From NCBI GenBank assembly GCA_004294095.1, contig RDZR01000040.1, forward strand, positions 1-51,907: a stretch of 51,907 bases of DNA, in the 5' to 3' direction. The stretch comes from Verrucomicrobiota bacterium (GTDB taxonomy: Bacteria > Verrucomicrobiota > Verrucomicrobiia > Verrucomicrobiales > Akkermansiaceae). Shown here piece after piece: positions 25,693-35,074 of this stretch; within the stretch, counting starts at the first letter, position 1; every line of letters begins with the position of its first letter. A program made the translations under genes and the position numbers. The notes under the pieces are model-generated. The model saw nothing but the letters and a program-made list of their open reading frames with translations. It was not told the DNA's origin and made no database searches.

Positions 25693-26757
25693 TCAAGTTG
25701 GCGCGTATAACTCAGCGAAGACCATCGTTCCACTCGTCGTTTGTAAAGTGCTCACCACCATCACATCCACACTCGAGCCAATTTTAGCCACCGCGTGGTT
25801 CACGACGATCATCATGCCATCCGGCAGGTAGCCAACCGCCTGATGATCATCTTTGCCCGTCCGAACAAGGGAAATTCGCATGCGCTGGCCGACGACGACG
25901 GATGGTTTAAGCGCTTCATCCAGCGAATGCAAATTGAGCACCTCAATGCCTTGGAGCATGCCGACTTTGGTCAAATTTTCATCCGTAGTAAGGATTCGTG
26001 CGCCGAGCAACCGTGCGCATTCGATCAATCTTGAGTGGATGGTTTCTGAGCCTTGGGGAGCCATTGCTTCGTGGATGGATACTTGCACGTGAGAAGCTGA
26101 TTGCATCGTGCTGAGTGAATCGAGACCACGCTGCCCGCGCTGGCGAATCACGGGCAACGCCGATGCCGCCATCGTCTGTAATTCATCTAACACAAATGAC
26201 GGAATAAGCAACCTTCCATGCAAAAAGTTAGATCGCATGATTTCTAACACTCTGCCATCCATCACGGCTTCTGCGTCTAACAAAATTGGTTGACCAGTTG
26301 CCGCATCTTGGCGGAACCGCACATAAGGAATGATAAATGCGAAATCATCACGATTGCTGCGCAAGGCAAGCACGGCTCCGAGAAAGCCAAGACTCGCGTA
26401 GAGTGTGACATCGATCGAAATACGCAAGGCATTGATTAGCACATCACTGTTATCTTGGGTTTCTAACTGATCCCGAAATGCGAGTTCTAACAATTTAGAA
26501 AGTTCAACTCTAGTCAGCAACCACGCACAGAGTAGGCCGACACCTAACCCGAAAACGGCAGTGGAAAATCCACGCAGAGTGAAACCTTTCATCAACGTTT
26601 CCACCCAAATAAAAAACACCGCCACTCCAAGCCCGCAAAGAATCCCGATATGCAACGGAACTTCTAACGGCGTGCCCTTGGTGCTTAATGCAATCGAGAT
26701 GCCCGCCGCTTCACAAAGAAGCAGATAGCAAAGACGCGCAATATTGACTGATGGCAT
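25693..26757 (-). CDS. PIN-TRAM membrane protein (YacL-like)
   Basis: 354 residues. Four hydrophobic segments fill the first 130 residues. A PIN domain follows (LLDAEAVMDGRVLEIM with the first Asp, IPSFVLDELQ, ILTTDENLTKVG with further acidic residues) and then a C-terminal TRAM domain (from about MRISLVRTGKDDHQAVGYLPDG). This domain order equals that of Bacillus YacL, a membrane-bound putative ribonuclease. The acidic PIN residues appear intact. The in vivo substrate is unknown. Confidence 0.85.
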   Translation of the reverse strand: MPSVNIARLCYLLLCEAAGISIALSTKGTPLEVPLHIGILCGLGVAVFFIWVETLMKGFTLRGFSTAVFGLGVGLLCAWLLTRVELSKLLELAFRDQLETQDNSDVLINALRISIDVTLYASLGFLGAVLALRSNRDDFAFIIPYVRFRQDAATGQPILLDAEAVMDGRVLEIMRSNFLHGRLLIPSFVLDELQTMAASALPVIRQRGQRGLDSLSTMQSASHVQVSIHEAMAPQGSETIHSRLIECARLLGARILTTDENLTKVGMLQGIEVLNLHSLDEALKPSVVVGQRMRISLVRTGKDDHQAVGYLPDGMMIVVNHAVAKIGSSVDVMVVSTLQTTSGTMVFAELYAPT

Positions 26758-26813
26758 GTAGCAAACGAAGTGTTAGAGGAAAAGAAGATGGGACCAATCC
26801 AGATCTGCGTGCG

Positions 26814-28097
26814 CTAAAATGAATCTAAGAGAATGTGCTCACCAAGCAAAACGAGGCTGACTTTTCCACACAGGCGTTGATTGAGAAATGGGGTATTGAT
26901 GGACTTGGATTTCATGAACTGCGGTGTGAAGGTGGTTTCTGCTAGAGGATCAAAGAGAATTAAATCCGCAGCGGCATTCTCGGCAATTTCCGCGACGGGC
27001 AAGCCCATCAAGCGGCGGGGCTCGGCTGAGAATCGCTTGACGATTAGGTCCCAGCCAAAAGTTCCATGGCGGATGTAGCGATCGTAAAGTGAGACGAGCG
27101 CGGTCTCGACGCCAGTGATGCCGTTAGGCGCACTGACAAAATCTTGAGACTTTTCAAAAGCCGTATGCGGTGCGTGATCGGTGGCAATCAGATCAAAAAC
27201 GCCCTCGATCAACCCTTCTAACAGACCTTGCTGATCATCACGCGTGCGCAACGGAGGATTCATTTTATAATGAGTATCGAAGTCGCCAATATCTTCATCA
27301 CAGAACATCAAATGATGGGGAGCGACCTCCGCCGTAACGCGCACATCGCCGCGATTTTTCCACCAGCGGATCGTTTCCATGCCGAGCTTGCTCGATACGT
27401 GTTGGATGTGGATGTGAGCGCCGGCCGTGTGCGCGAGGCGAATATCGCGATCGATGATGATTTCCTCCGCGCAGGCGGGCGAACCTTGAATGCCGAGGCG
27501 ATAGCTCATGACTCCTTCATTGAGCGCACGAGGCCCAGCAAGTTCTGGAACCTCGCAGTGACTGGCGAAAAACATGCCAAACTCGGTGGCATAGCGCATG
27601 GCCGTGAGTAAAATCGCAGGATTTTCTGTCGTATCGCCATCGTCTGTGAGCATTTTCACCCCGAGACGCCGCATGCCATCAATGCCAGCGAGCGCCTTGC
27701 CCGCGCGACTTTGAGTGACGCAACCGGACGTATAAATTGGGATACGCGAAGTGCGGCGTGCAATCTCTAACACATTCGCTACGACCGTGGCACAATCGAT
27801 TGCTGGGCGCGTATTGGGCATCATCACCACGCCAGTAATGCCGCCCTGAATCGCAGCTTCAGATCCGGTGGCGATGGTTTCTTTATTTTCAAAGCCCGGT
27901 TCGCGAAAATGCACATGCGCATCAAACAACCCGGGCATGGCGATTTTTCCGGTGCCGTCGATCACCCGCGCCTCCGCTGGAATCGGAAGTTGGGGGCCCA
28001 CTCGATGGATTTTCCCCTCGCGGACTTCGATATCGCCGGTGGTCAGATGGATCGAATGCTCGGAGGCAATTTCGGCGTTTTGGATCAACAAATGCAT
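26814..28097 (-). CDS. pyrC: Dihydroorotase (class I)
   Basis: 427 residues from MHLLIQNAEI at 28097; the frame extends to 28163 without family similarity. DAHVHFREPGFENKET holds the zinc-binding HxH, MMPNTRPAID is the substrate loop, and ATDHAPH has the catalytic Asp. It closes carbamoyl-aspartate to dihydroorotate in pyrimidine synthesis. The length fits class I enzymes. No aspartate carbamoyltransferase gene is adjacent. The call could also fit an allantoinase, but the DAHVHFREPG and MPNTRP combination favours dihydroorotase. Confidence 0.92.
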   Translation of the reverse strand: MHLLIQNAEIASEHSIHLTTGDIEVREGKIHRVGPQLPIPAEARVIDGTGKIAMPGLFDAHVHFREPGFENKETIATGSEAAIQGGITGVVMMPNTRPAIDCATVVANVLEIARRTSRIPIYTSGCVTQSRAGKALAGIDGMRRLGVKMLTDDGDTTENPAILLTAMRYATEFGMFFASHCEVPELAGPRALNEGVMSYRLGIQGSPACAEEIIIDRDIRLAHTAGAHIHIQHVSSKLGMETIRWWKNRGDVRVTAEVAPHHLMFCDEDIGDFDTHYKMNPPLRTRDDQQGLLEGLIEGVFDLIATDHAPHTAFEKSQDFVSAPNGITGVETALVSLYDRYIRHGTFGWDLIVKRFSAEPRRLMGLPVAEIAENAAADLILFDPLAETTFTPQFMKSKSINTPFLNQRLCGKVSLVLLGEHILLDSF

Positions 28098-28464
28098 GAT
28101 GTGATCAGAAAAAAGTTTACGGGCTAGTGATTTGATATGAGCGGAGATGATAAACTCAAGCAAGCAAGGTTTTCATGCCTGCACCGTTATCGCTTTGCCC
28201 TCGAAATGCTGGACTTGGATTTTCTCCTTGTCGAGCTGGTGAAAAATCACAACCGGAGGGATGAGTCGGTGCGACAGACCACCAAACAGACCACACCAAT
28301 CTTGTGATTGTAAAAGACAAACGCTGCTGAGATGTTCCACTGATGAACTTTCCTAGCAGGCTCGAAAGAAAGAAGCTCTGTGTTTGTTGGGTCAAGAGGA
28401 AAAAAAAGCTAGATTTCTATCAGTTAATGCCTATCATGTTGAGGCAATCCATCATTATTACCCT
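28098..28464. other. Intergenic stretch without a supportable gene
   Basis: 367 bases between pyrC and the small ORF at 28465. A plus-strand frame around 28175-28310 reads LHRYRFALEMLDLDFLLVE and later stops; it looks protein-like but lacks a start and any recognised family, so it may be a gene remnant. AATCACAA (28245-28252) is repeated inverted as TTGTGATT at 28302-28309. I see nothing else. Confidence 0.4.
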
Positions 28465-28725
28465 ATGAAATCTAAGAAAAATTTGACACGATTCACTTAC
28501 GAGACAGCAGCATTTGAAGGTTGGCGTTTATGCATTAGTCGTGCAGGTTCCACATTTACCAAGTATTTTCCAGATAAGAAATATGGTAGTGGTAAAAAGT
28601 CCCTGGCAGCCGCAGAAGCCGCCCTTGCCGCCGTCAAAAGCGGAATCGAAGGTGCCAAACGCGTGGATGGTAAATTGCCTGCATCCGTCGTGAAAAAAAT
28701 CGACAAAGCACTCAAGGAAGATTGA
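28465..28725 (+). CDS. Small basic protein with AP2-like segment
   Basis: 86 residues from MKSKKNLTRF at 28465. EGWRLCISRAGSTFTKYF, then DKKYGSGKKSLAAAEAAL, resembles the three-strand plus helix pattern of AP2-type DNA-binding domains found in small bacterial proteins and integrases. The C-terminus is lysine-rich (KKIDKALKED). A DNA-binding role is inferred. It is 60 bases before the photolyase gene, on the same strand. Longer starts (28384) add a segment without such similarity. Confidence 0.55.
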   Translation: MKSKKNLTRFTYETAAFEGWRLCISRAGSTFTKYFPDKKYGSGKKSLAAAEAALAAVKSGIEGAKRVDGKLPASVVKKIDKALKED

Positions 28726-28784
28726 GTTGTGACTTCGTGAGATGAAGAACTTGCGCCGTCCTCGGTGCGAGTCATTCTTCTCGC

Positions 28785-30206
28785 ATGCAATTGATTCAGC
28801 CTTGTGCAATTCATTGGTTTAGGCGGGATCTTCGCCTGTTAGACCAATCCTCTTTACTGGCAGCTTCCCTCACGGGACTGCCAGTTTTGCCGTTATATAT
28901 CCTGAGTCGCTGGAGTGGGCAGCACGCTTGGACGGGCGCACCGCGCCAAGAATTTCTTTGCGGATGCCTCGCCTCGTTAGCGAAAAATTTGGAAGTCCAC
29001 GGCAATCGGTTGTGGATCCGCGCGGGTGATGCGGTGGAAGTTCTGCGCGAGCTGATTCGCGAGTCAGGTGCTGTTGAATTGCATTTTCATTTGGACCCTG
29101 ATCCATTTGGAAAAAAGATCGAAAAATCGGTAATGAGTATGTGCGCGGAACTTGGCGTCGCCTGCCATGGCCACGCTGGGATTGCTGCGCATGGGCCGAC
29201 TGCGGTGCTCACACAAAGTGCCCAGCCCTATCGAGTTTACACGCCTTACAGTAAAAACTGGTTGAGCTTAGAGCCTCCCGTTCCAGTTAAAAAAATTCCA
29301 CTCCTACCGATGCATCCGCAGGCGGGGAGTATTTTTTCCGAACGCCTGCCGGACCTTAGCTGGTGGGGTCTCGCGCCGAGTGGAGCGGCGATCTTGCCCG
29401 CAGGGGAAAAAGCCGCGCGCGAGCGTCTCAAGTTGGCGATCGAGCAACGCATCACCTCGTATGCCGCGAAGCGCGATCTGCCGGCGGAGTCTGGCACTTC
29501 GCGGCTATCGCAAGATTTGCGTTGGGGCCTGCTCTCAGCGGCGAGCGTTCTGCACGAGGCAAATACTGCGCTTGCGGCAGCCCAATTTGGCAGCAGACAA
29601 AACGTGGAGGTCTTCATCAAAGAGCTGGCATGGCGGGAATTTTATCTGAGCATTTTGCATCATTTTCCAAATGTGTTAGATGAAGAATTCAATCCAGATT
29701 GGCGCGGCCTGCCGTGGGACGAGCCCGGGGAAAACTACCGCCGCTGGCAAGAAGGAATGACTGGTTTCCCGATCGTCGATGCTGGCATGCGCGAACTCAA
29801 AGCCAGCGGGCACATGCACAATCGTGTGCGCATGATCACGGCGATGTTTCTTACCAAAGATCTCCATCATGATTGGAAGCTGGGCGAATCATGGTTCATG
29901 CGTCATCTCGTCGATGGGGAAATTGCATCTAACAACGGCGGCTGGCAATGGTCCGCAGGCACTGGCGCGGATGCGGCACCTTATTTCCGCATCCAAAATC
30001 CATGGCTGCAAACGGCCCGATACGATCCGGATGCTCGTTACATCAAGCGTTGGATTCCCGAGTTGAACGATGTGCCTGCGGCAAAATTGGCCAAACCGCC
30101 GGAAGCGGGCAGGCCCTTCGCTGCCGGATATCCGTTGCCTTGTGTGGATCACTCGACGGAAAGAGATCGCACTCTGGCTATTTTCAAAAAATATCGCAAC
30201 CCGTAA
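28785..30206 (+). CDS. phrB: Deoxyribodipyrimidine photolyase (cryptochrome/photolyase family)
   Basis: 473 residues. The N-terminal photolyase domain opens HWFRRDLRLLDQSSL. The C-terminal FAD domain has ELAWREFYLSILHHFP, GFPIVDAGMREL, HNRVRMITAMFL and NNGGWQWSAGTGADAAPYFR, the FAD- and lesion-binding motifs of class I CPD photolyases. The tryptophans expected for electron transfer are present in these motifs. It repairs UV-made pyrimidine dimers with light. A cryptochrome function cannot be excluded by sequence alone. Confidence 0.94.
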   Translation: MQLIQPCAIHWFRRDLRLLDQSSLLAASLTGLPVLPLYILSRWSGQHAWTGAPRQEFLCGCLASLAKNLEVHGNRLWIRAGDAVEVLRELIRESGAVELHFHLDPDPFGKKIEKSVMSMCAELGVACHGHAGIAAHGPTAVLTQSAQPYRVYTPYSKNWLSLEPPVPVKKIPLLPMHPQAGSIFSERLPDLSWWGLAPSGAAILPAGEKAARERLKLAIEQRITSYAAKRDLPAESGTSRLSQDLRWGLLSAASVLHEANTALAAAQFGSRQNVEVFIKELAWREFYLSILHHFPNVLDEEFNPDWRGLPWDEPGENYRRWQEGMTGFPIVDAGMRELKASGHMHNRVRMITAMFLTKDLHHDWKLGESWFMRHLVDGEIASNNGGWQWSAGTGADAAPYFRIQNPWLQTARYDPDARYIKRWIPELNDVPAAKLAKPPEAGRPFAAGYPLPCVDHSTERDRTLAIFKKYRNP

Positions 30207-30219
30207 CTCACCATCCAAC

Positions 30220-30873
30220 ATGCGAAAACTGGCTCTTTCCTTATGCATGAGCACGCAGCTTCATGCGCAAGTGCCATGGAAAATCCAGTGGACGGATCAC
30301 GCCGCGGCCTCGCGCATCGAAGTGCATTTTACCGATCCCGCTCAAGCGCCGATCATCCTTCAAGTCACCTGGCTCGGGTTAGCCACCGGTGCTGATGAAA
30401 AATCACTGCCGCCTGTGATCGATAAGCCAGCGCTCCAAAAACGCGTTTATCACTTCGGACGGACGACTTTCACGCGCAGCCTCTGGCACCAACCGGACCG
30501 TGCATGGCTTTGTTTTCATCTGCTAGCAGATCAGCCGGGCGATTTATCATTTCGGGTTAATTTTCTAACAGATGGGAACCAATATGTGCCAGTGGCGGCC
30601 AGGAAGCAGATTTCTTTAAAAAATCCAGCGGGAGGATTCGTCGCGCATCTTTCGGTGTTGCCGTTTGAAATTGAACCGAAAGTGGAAGGGAGTGCGATTG
30701 CCGTCGAGGGCGAAGGGGAGGCATTGCTTTTTTTGGCATTCTCTAACAGCCCAAAAACGGATGGCTCTCTCGCTCGCACATGGCTCGCAGTCTTTGAAGA
30801 ATTTCGCGCTGCAGATCAGCCGAATGATCTCTCAAAGTGGTGGCGCGGGCTTCGGGATTTTTCTTCCGAATGA
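30220..30873 (+). CDS. Secreted protein, unknown function
   Basis: 217 residues from MRKLALSLCMSTQLHAQ at 30220, which looks like a signal peptide with cleavage after HAQ; the frame is open further upstream but overlaps the photolyase. The mature part is rich in beta-strand-type sequence (IEVHFTDPAQAPIILQVTW, LSFRVNFLTDGNQYVPVAA). No family is recognised. It begins 13 bases after phrB and precedes the PpiD-like gene, so co-transcription is possible. Confidence 0.6.
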   Translation: MRKLALSLCMSTQLHAQVPWKIQWTDHAAASRIEVHFTDPAQAPIILQVTWLGLATGADEKSLPPVIDKPALQKRVYHFGRTTFTRSLWHQPDRAWLCFHLLADQPGDLSFRVNFLTDGNQYVPVAARKQISLKNPAGGFVAHLSVLPFEIEPKVEGSAIAVEGEGEALLFLAFSNSPKTDGSLARTWLAVFEEFRAADQPNDLSKWWRGLRDFSSE

Positions 30874-30954
30874 TCTAAGTGAAATTTCCATTGATGCTTC
30901 GCCTTGTAGCCATTTTACTGCTGCCGCCGTTCAGCATCGGCACTTCTCAAATCC

Positions 30955-32622
30955 ATGATTGAAAATCTTCGCAAATACACTGGCCTCACGGTGGTCGTCA
31001 TCGTGCTCCTCTTCATCAGCTTTCTGTTTTTAGACACGAGCTCGATGCGCTCCGGCGGCGGAGGTGGGGCATTCATCCGCGTGGCAGATCGTGATTACAG
31101 CGGGCAGGAATTTAGCACGCTGGGCGCGAGTTCCTTCGAACTCGTGCGCGGCTTAGCACAAACCGGCGATTTTCAATTATTTGAATTTCTCATGCAGATG
31201 ACCCACCGCGCGGTCAACCAAGACGATGCTCCAGAAAGTTTTTTCGTCAGCCGCATGATCTTAAGACAGGCTAAAGAAGATTACGGAATCTATCCGGGCT
31301 CAGAAGAAATTTCCAACTACATCCGCAGCATGCGCGCATTTGCTGGCGAGGATGGGAAATTTGACCAAGCGAAATACAATCAATTGGTTGAAAAAGGCAT
31401 CGGCCGCTTTGGCATGACCGAAAAAGATCTAACCGAATTAATCTCCGATATTATAGTCTCGCAAAAACTTTTCGAAGTCATCGGCACTGGCCTCACCGCG
31501 GATCGCGATATGGTCGCCAAATCACTGGCCCTCAATAATCAAAAAATCAGCGGCCATCTCGGGATTCTTTCGATCGATCCATTTGAAGAGAAAATTTCCC
31601 CCACAGAAGAGGAACTCAAGAAGTATTGGGACACTCAGCAAGGTGTCTTTACCACCGCGCCAAAACGCAAGTTCACCTACGTGCTTGTCACTCCGATCAT
31701 GCCCTCCGATGAAGTCGAGGAGCCCGCAGCATTGCCGGAAAATCCGAACGCGACTGAAGATGAGAAAAAGGCAGCAGCGAAAGCACGCGACGAGGAAAAA
31801 GCCAAGCGCGTCGCCGCGGTGGCAGAAGAGCGCCGCAAAGCGCAGATCGATGCCGATGGCAAAGTTGCCGCATTTTTCGATCAATTGATGGATCAACAAG
31901 GAGCTGGTTTAGAGGAGCTGGCCAAGGAATACACCTGGACGCCACAAACCACGGAGCTCTTTACCAAAGATGCTGCACCCGCCGATTTAGCGCTCACTTT
32001 GCGCGCCAGCAGTGAAGGCGGCGCGGCGGTGGACCAACTATTTGCGATCAAAAAAACGGCAGATCCGTTCTCATTGATTTCTCCCGCCATTGCGGTTGGC
32101 GAGAATCAATGGCTGATCGCCCGCCTCGATGGTGAAGAACCTTCCCGCGATAAAACCTATGATGAAGCCCGCGCAGAACTTCGTGCGCAATACATCGCTG
32201 AGAAAGCCAGTGAAGCACTCAAAGCTGCCGCTCAAGATGCCATCAAAAAAATAACTCCTGAAATCACCGCCGGAAAGTCATTTGCCGATGCGGCAAAAAC
32301 CGCTGGGATCGAAAAAATTCACGCCTTTTCCGGCATCGAGCAAACCACCACCGTGGATGGCGAAACACAGCCGCAAAATTTATTTACCAGCATCCGCACC
32401 ACCGACGTTGGCGCACTTTTAGCCGAGCCGATCATCGAATCGGACCGCGCCTTCGTCATCGCCGTCGATAAGCGAGAAGTGACCAAAGATCCATCATCTG
32501 CCGCTCGTATTGATAGCGAAGTTCAGTCGCAGGCATCCAATTTTCAGCAAAACGCCTACATCTCATGGCTGACGAGTCGCATCGAAGCTGCAAACGTCAA
32601 GCGCCTTAACCGTAAGGAATAG
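30955..32622 (+). CDS. PpiD/SurA-like membrane-anchored periplasmic chaperone
   Basis: 555 residues. An N-terminal anchor (YTGLTVVVIVLLFISFLFL) is followed by a SurA_N-type helical region (SFFVSRMILRQAKEDYGIYPGSEEISNYI) and long charged helices near residue 265-310. Overall layout matches PpiD-type foldases that help outer-membrane proteins mature. A clear catalytic parvulin domain is not recognisable; the region after residue 370 is only weakly similar. So a chaperone role without strong isomerase activity is likely. Confidence 0.75.
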   Translation: MIENLRKYTGLTVVVIVLLFISFLFLDTSSMRSGGGGGAFIRVADRDYSGQEFSTLGASSFELVRGLAQTGDFQLFEFLMQMTHRAVNQDDAPESFFVSRMILRQAKEDYGIYPGSEEISNYIRSMRAFAGEDGKFDQAKYNQLVEKGIGRFGMTEKDLTELISDIIVSQKLFEVIGTGLTADRDMVAKSLALNNQKISGHLGILSIDPFEEKISPTEEELKKYWDTQQGVFTTAPKRKFTYVLVTPIMPSDEVEEPAALPENPNATEDEKKAAAKARDEEKAKRVAAVAEERRKAQIDADGKVAAFFDQLMDQQGAGLEELAKEYTWTPQTTELFTKDAAPADLALTLRASSEGGAAVDQLFAIKKTADPFSLISPAIAVGENQWLIARLDGEEPSRDKTYDEARAELRAQYIAEKASEALKAAAQDAIKKITPEITAGKSFADAAKTAGIEKIHAFSGIEQTTTVDGETQPQNLFTSIRTTDVGALLAEPIIESDRAFVIAVDKREVTKDPSSAARIDSEVQSQASNFQQNAYISWLTSRIEAANVKRLNRKE

Positions 32623-32631
32623 ATTGGGATC

Positions 32632-32976
32632 ATGTCGCCATCAGCGAAAGTCGAAAACTTGTTTGACGATGCCAATGGCCACCTCGCCATCGGCGAAATA
32701 GACGATGCCATCACATGCTATCGCCAATGCGTCGCTATGGATCCGCAATTTTTTGATGGCTGGCACGCTCTCGGCATGGCCTTGCTCAAATCTCAGCAAA
32801 TCAAAGAAGCCATCGGCTGCGGCCTCCAAGCAGTGACCTTGCGCCCGAATGACCTGCTTGCATGGACTTCTCTCTCGCAAATGTATGTGCGCGATGGCAA
32901 CATCCCAGAAGCCGAGGCGGCCAAAGGAAACGCGCGCATCCTCTCACTCGGCGGGAAAGTTGTTAGGGATATCTAA
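32632..32976 (+). CDS. TPR-repeat protein
   Basis: 114 residues with about three tetratricopeptide repeats: GEIDDAITCYRQCVAMDPQF, GWHALGMALLKSQQIKEAIG and AWTSLSQMYVRDGNIPEAEA, spaced about 34 residues apart. No signal peptide, so probably cytoplasmic. TPR proteins act in protein-protein contacts; the partner is unknown. It begins 10 bases after the PpiD-like gene and ends 9 bases before a membrane-protein gene, suggesting an operon. Confidence 0.8.
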   Translation: MSPSAKVENLFDDANGHLAIGEIDDAITCYRQCVAMDPQFFDGWHALGMALLKSQQIKEAIGCGLQAVTLRPNDLLAWTSLSQMYVRDGNIPEAEAAKGNARILSLGGKVVRDI

Positions 32977-32984
32977 CTGAAAAT

Positions 32985-33341
32985 ATGCTACTGCTCGTCG
33001 CCAAATATGCAATCACGGCCTTCGTCATCGTGGCCGTTTCTGAAATTGCGAAAAGGGCAGATCGCCTCGGCGCACTCGTTTCGTCGCTGCCCCTCATCAG
33101 CATCATGATCATGATTTGGCTGCACTTGGAAAAGCAAGGCAATGCCAAGATCGCCAATCACGCCTATTATACATTCTGGTATGTTTTACCGACCTTGCCG
33201 ATGTTCCTTCTCCTGCCATGGATGCTCAATCACGGGATGGGTTTTTGGATCTCACTTACAGCAAGCATGGTCCTCACCATCGTTTGCTTTGCAATCACTG
33301 CCTTCTTGATGAAGCACTTCGGCGTGATGTTGATGCCGTGA
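32985..33341 (+). CDS. DUF3147-like membrane protein
   Basis: 118 residues with four hydrophobic segments. The opening AKYAITAFVIVAVSEIAKRADRLGALVSSLP and the segment LHLEKQGNAKIANHAYYTFWYVLPTLP match the pattern of DUF3147 proteins. Function is unknown. It is 9 bases downstream of the TPR gene, on the same strand. Confidence 0.75.
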   Translation: MLLLVAKYAITAFVIVAVSEIAKRADRLGALVSSLPLISIMIMIWLHLEKQGNAKIANHAYYTFWYVLPTLPMFLLLPWMLNHGMGFWISLTASMVLTIVCFAITAFLMKHFGVMLMP

Positions 33342-33407
33342 TGGAAATTGACCGGGTCCATGGCGGCGTGTTCAATCGAATCATGAATGAAAAATCGTTG
33401 CCAATAA

Positions 33408-33695
33408 AGAATCCACTCCGCTTCCACACTCCTCAATCTCGCATTCAGTCTGCAAGCTGCCTATGCCGCCCCGCTGATTTTACTCGCTCAGACCCGTCAG
33501 GCGGATCGAGATAAAGCGCACTCCGCCGCAGATGCCCAGCACCGCGAGGATCTAGCCATCGCCAGCGAACAACGTGCGTCCCACGCCGCCGAACAGACGC
33601 GTCTGCTGCTCGAGTTGCTGCGCCATAACAATGAACTCACTGAGCGGATCGATATACTCACCGAAGAAGTCCACCGCCGCTTGACCCTTCAATAA
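33408..33695 (+). pseudogene. C-terminal remnant of a DUF1003-type membrane protein
   Basis: The frame 33408-33695 reads LLNLAFSLQAAYAAPLILL, then QTRQADRDKAHSAADAQHRE and a coiled tail ending RRLTLQ-stop. This is the last membrane span and cytoplasmic tail of DUF1003 proteins. The frame has no start codon and is closed by a stop just upstream at 33405; the expected earlier domain (another span) is missing. I therefore call it a 5'-truncated pseudogene. It explains most of the 415-base gap between the DUF3147 gene and the GTPase gene. Confidence 0.65.
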
Positions 33696-33756
33696 GCCGT
33701 TTAAAAAACCGCAAATCTGCAATTTACTTGCGTTAAATTCAGGACCATATTGCGGC

Positions 33757-34962
33757 ATGAACCCCACTACGAAGTTGCCCGTGACCGTGCTTTCCGGCTT
33801 TCTCGGTGCTGGAAAAACAACACTTCTCAATCACATTTTACGCAACCGTGAGGGCAAAAAAGTCGCCGTGATTGTCAACGACATGTCCGAGGTGAATATC
33901 GATGCTGATTTAGTGCGCAATGGCGATGCAGCTCTCTCTCAGACCGAGGAAAAAATGGTGGAAATGTCTAACGGCTGCATTTGCTGCACGCTGCGTGAAG
34001 ATTTGCTCAACGAGGTAAGCAAACTCGCGCGCGAGGGACGATTCGACCACTTGGTGATTGAATCCACAGGCGTATCCGAGCCAATGCCGGTGGCCGAGAC
34101 ATTCACATTTACCGATGAAAAAGGCCAATCGCTCGGTGACATTGCGCAGATTGATACGATGGTGACCGTAGTTGATGCCCCAAATTTTCTAAGGGATTAC
34201 TCTAGCATCGATTCACTCGACGACCGTGATCAAGCGGTGGGAGATCAAGACGAGCGCACGATTGTGGATCTTCTGAATGATCAAATCGAATTTGCCGACG
34301 TGATCCTTCTGAATAAAACCGACCTCGTGAGCGATGAGGAACGCACACACGTCCACGGCATGATCCGCGCGCTGAACCCGCAGGCCGTGATTCATGAGAC
34401 GATCGAGGCAAAAATCCCGCTCCACGCCGTGCTCGGCACCGGACTCTACGATGTGGACCGCGCATCAAAACACGAAGGCTGGCTCGATTCACTCGTTGAG
34501 CACACGCCCGAGACAGAGGAATATGGCATCTCGAATTTTATTTATGAAAGACGCGTTCCCTTTCATCCGCAGCGATTTTACGACTGCTTGCAAAAAGAAT
34601 GGCCCGGAGTGATTCGTTCCAAGGGGATCTTTTGGCTCGCCACGCGACTTAAGTATGCGGGCTTTTGGTCCCAAGCGGGTGCTGTTTCTCGCCACCAATG
34701 TGCAGGAAATTTCTGGGCCGCCATTCCAAGAAATCAATGGCCTGAAGATCACTCGCACATCGATCGAGTTTGGAAAGGAAATAACGGCGATTGCCGCCAA
34801 GAAATCGTGCTTATCGGCCGCAATATGGACCGCGAGGCACTCACAGCCATGCTCGATGCTTGCCTACTAACTGAGGCTGAAATCGCCACCAACGAAAATC
34901 GTTGGCGCAAACAATTTCCTGACCCATTTCCAAAATGGAAAACAGGCGTGCTCGGATTCTAG
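33757..34962 (+). CDS. COG0523 GTPase, CobW/ZigA-like metallochaperone
   Basis: 401 residues. P-loop GFLGAGKTTLLNHIL near the start, the metal-binding GCICC (CxCC) motif in SNGCICCTLRED, and ESTGVSEPMPVAETF and NKTDL (G4) give a COG0523 G3E GTPase. The C-terminal domain (FHPQRFYDCL, RSKGIFWLATR, WSQAGAV) resembles the ZigA/YciC subgroup, proposed to deliver zinc to enzymes under zinc shortage. No clear Zur operator was found upstream. The start at 33757 is well placed. Confidence 0.88.
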   Translation: MNPTTKLPVTVLSGFLGAGKTTLLNHILRNREGKKVAVIVNDMSEVNIDADLVRNGDAALSQTEEKMVEMSNGCICCTLREDLLNEVSKLAREGRFDHLVIESTGVSEPMPVAETFTFTDEKGQSLGDIAQIDTMVTVVDAPNFLRDYSSIDSLDDRDQAVGDQDERTIVDLLNDQIEFADVILLNKTDLVSDEERTHVHGMIRALNPQAVIHETIEAKIPLHAVLGTGLYDVDRASKHEGWLDSLVEHTPETEEYGISNFIYERRVPFHPQRFYDCLQKEWPGVIRSKGIFWLATRLKYAGFWSQAGAVSRHQCAGNFWAAIPRNQWPEDHSHIDRVWKGNNGDCRQEIVLIGRNMDREALTAMLDACLLTEAEIATNENRWRKQFPDPFPKWKTGVLGF

Positions 34963-35053
34963 TCCAAGCACCAATGATATCTCCCAGCGAGCTTGTTGGC
35001 CAATGGATCAGCATAGCGTAAATCGATCGACCGCGAAATGGCTTGAATCAATC

Positions 35054-35074
35054 ATTCGTTAATAGCGAACGAAT
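35054..35074. promoter_or_regulatory. Inverted repeat upstream of icd
   Basis: ATTCGTT (35054-35060) and AACGAAT (35068-35074) form a perfect 7-bp inverted repeat with a 7-base gap, 124 bases before icd. It could be an operator or a small hairpin. No T-run follows, so a terminator is unlikely. The regulator is unknown. Confidence 0.4.

Noticed and set aside
28156-28395. 79-residue minus-strand ORF after pyrC
   Set aside because: No recognisable domain and an unnatural composition; treated as non-coding.
30893-30961. 22-residue hydrophobic frame before the PpiD-like gene
   Set aside because: Too short to support, and it overlaps the next start.
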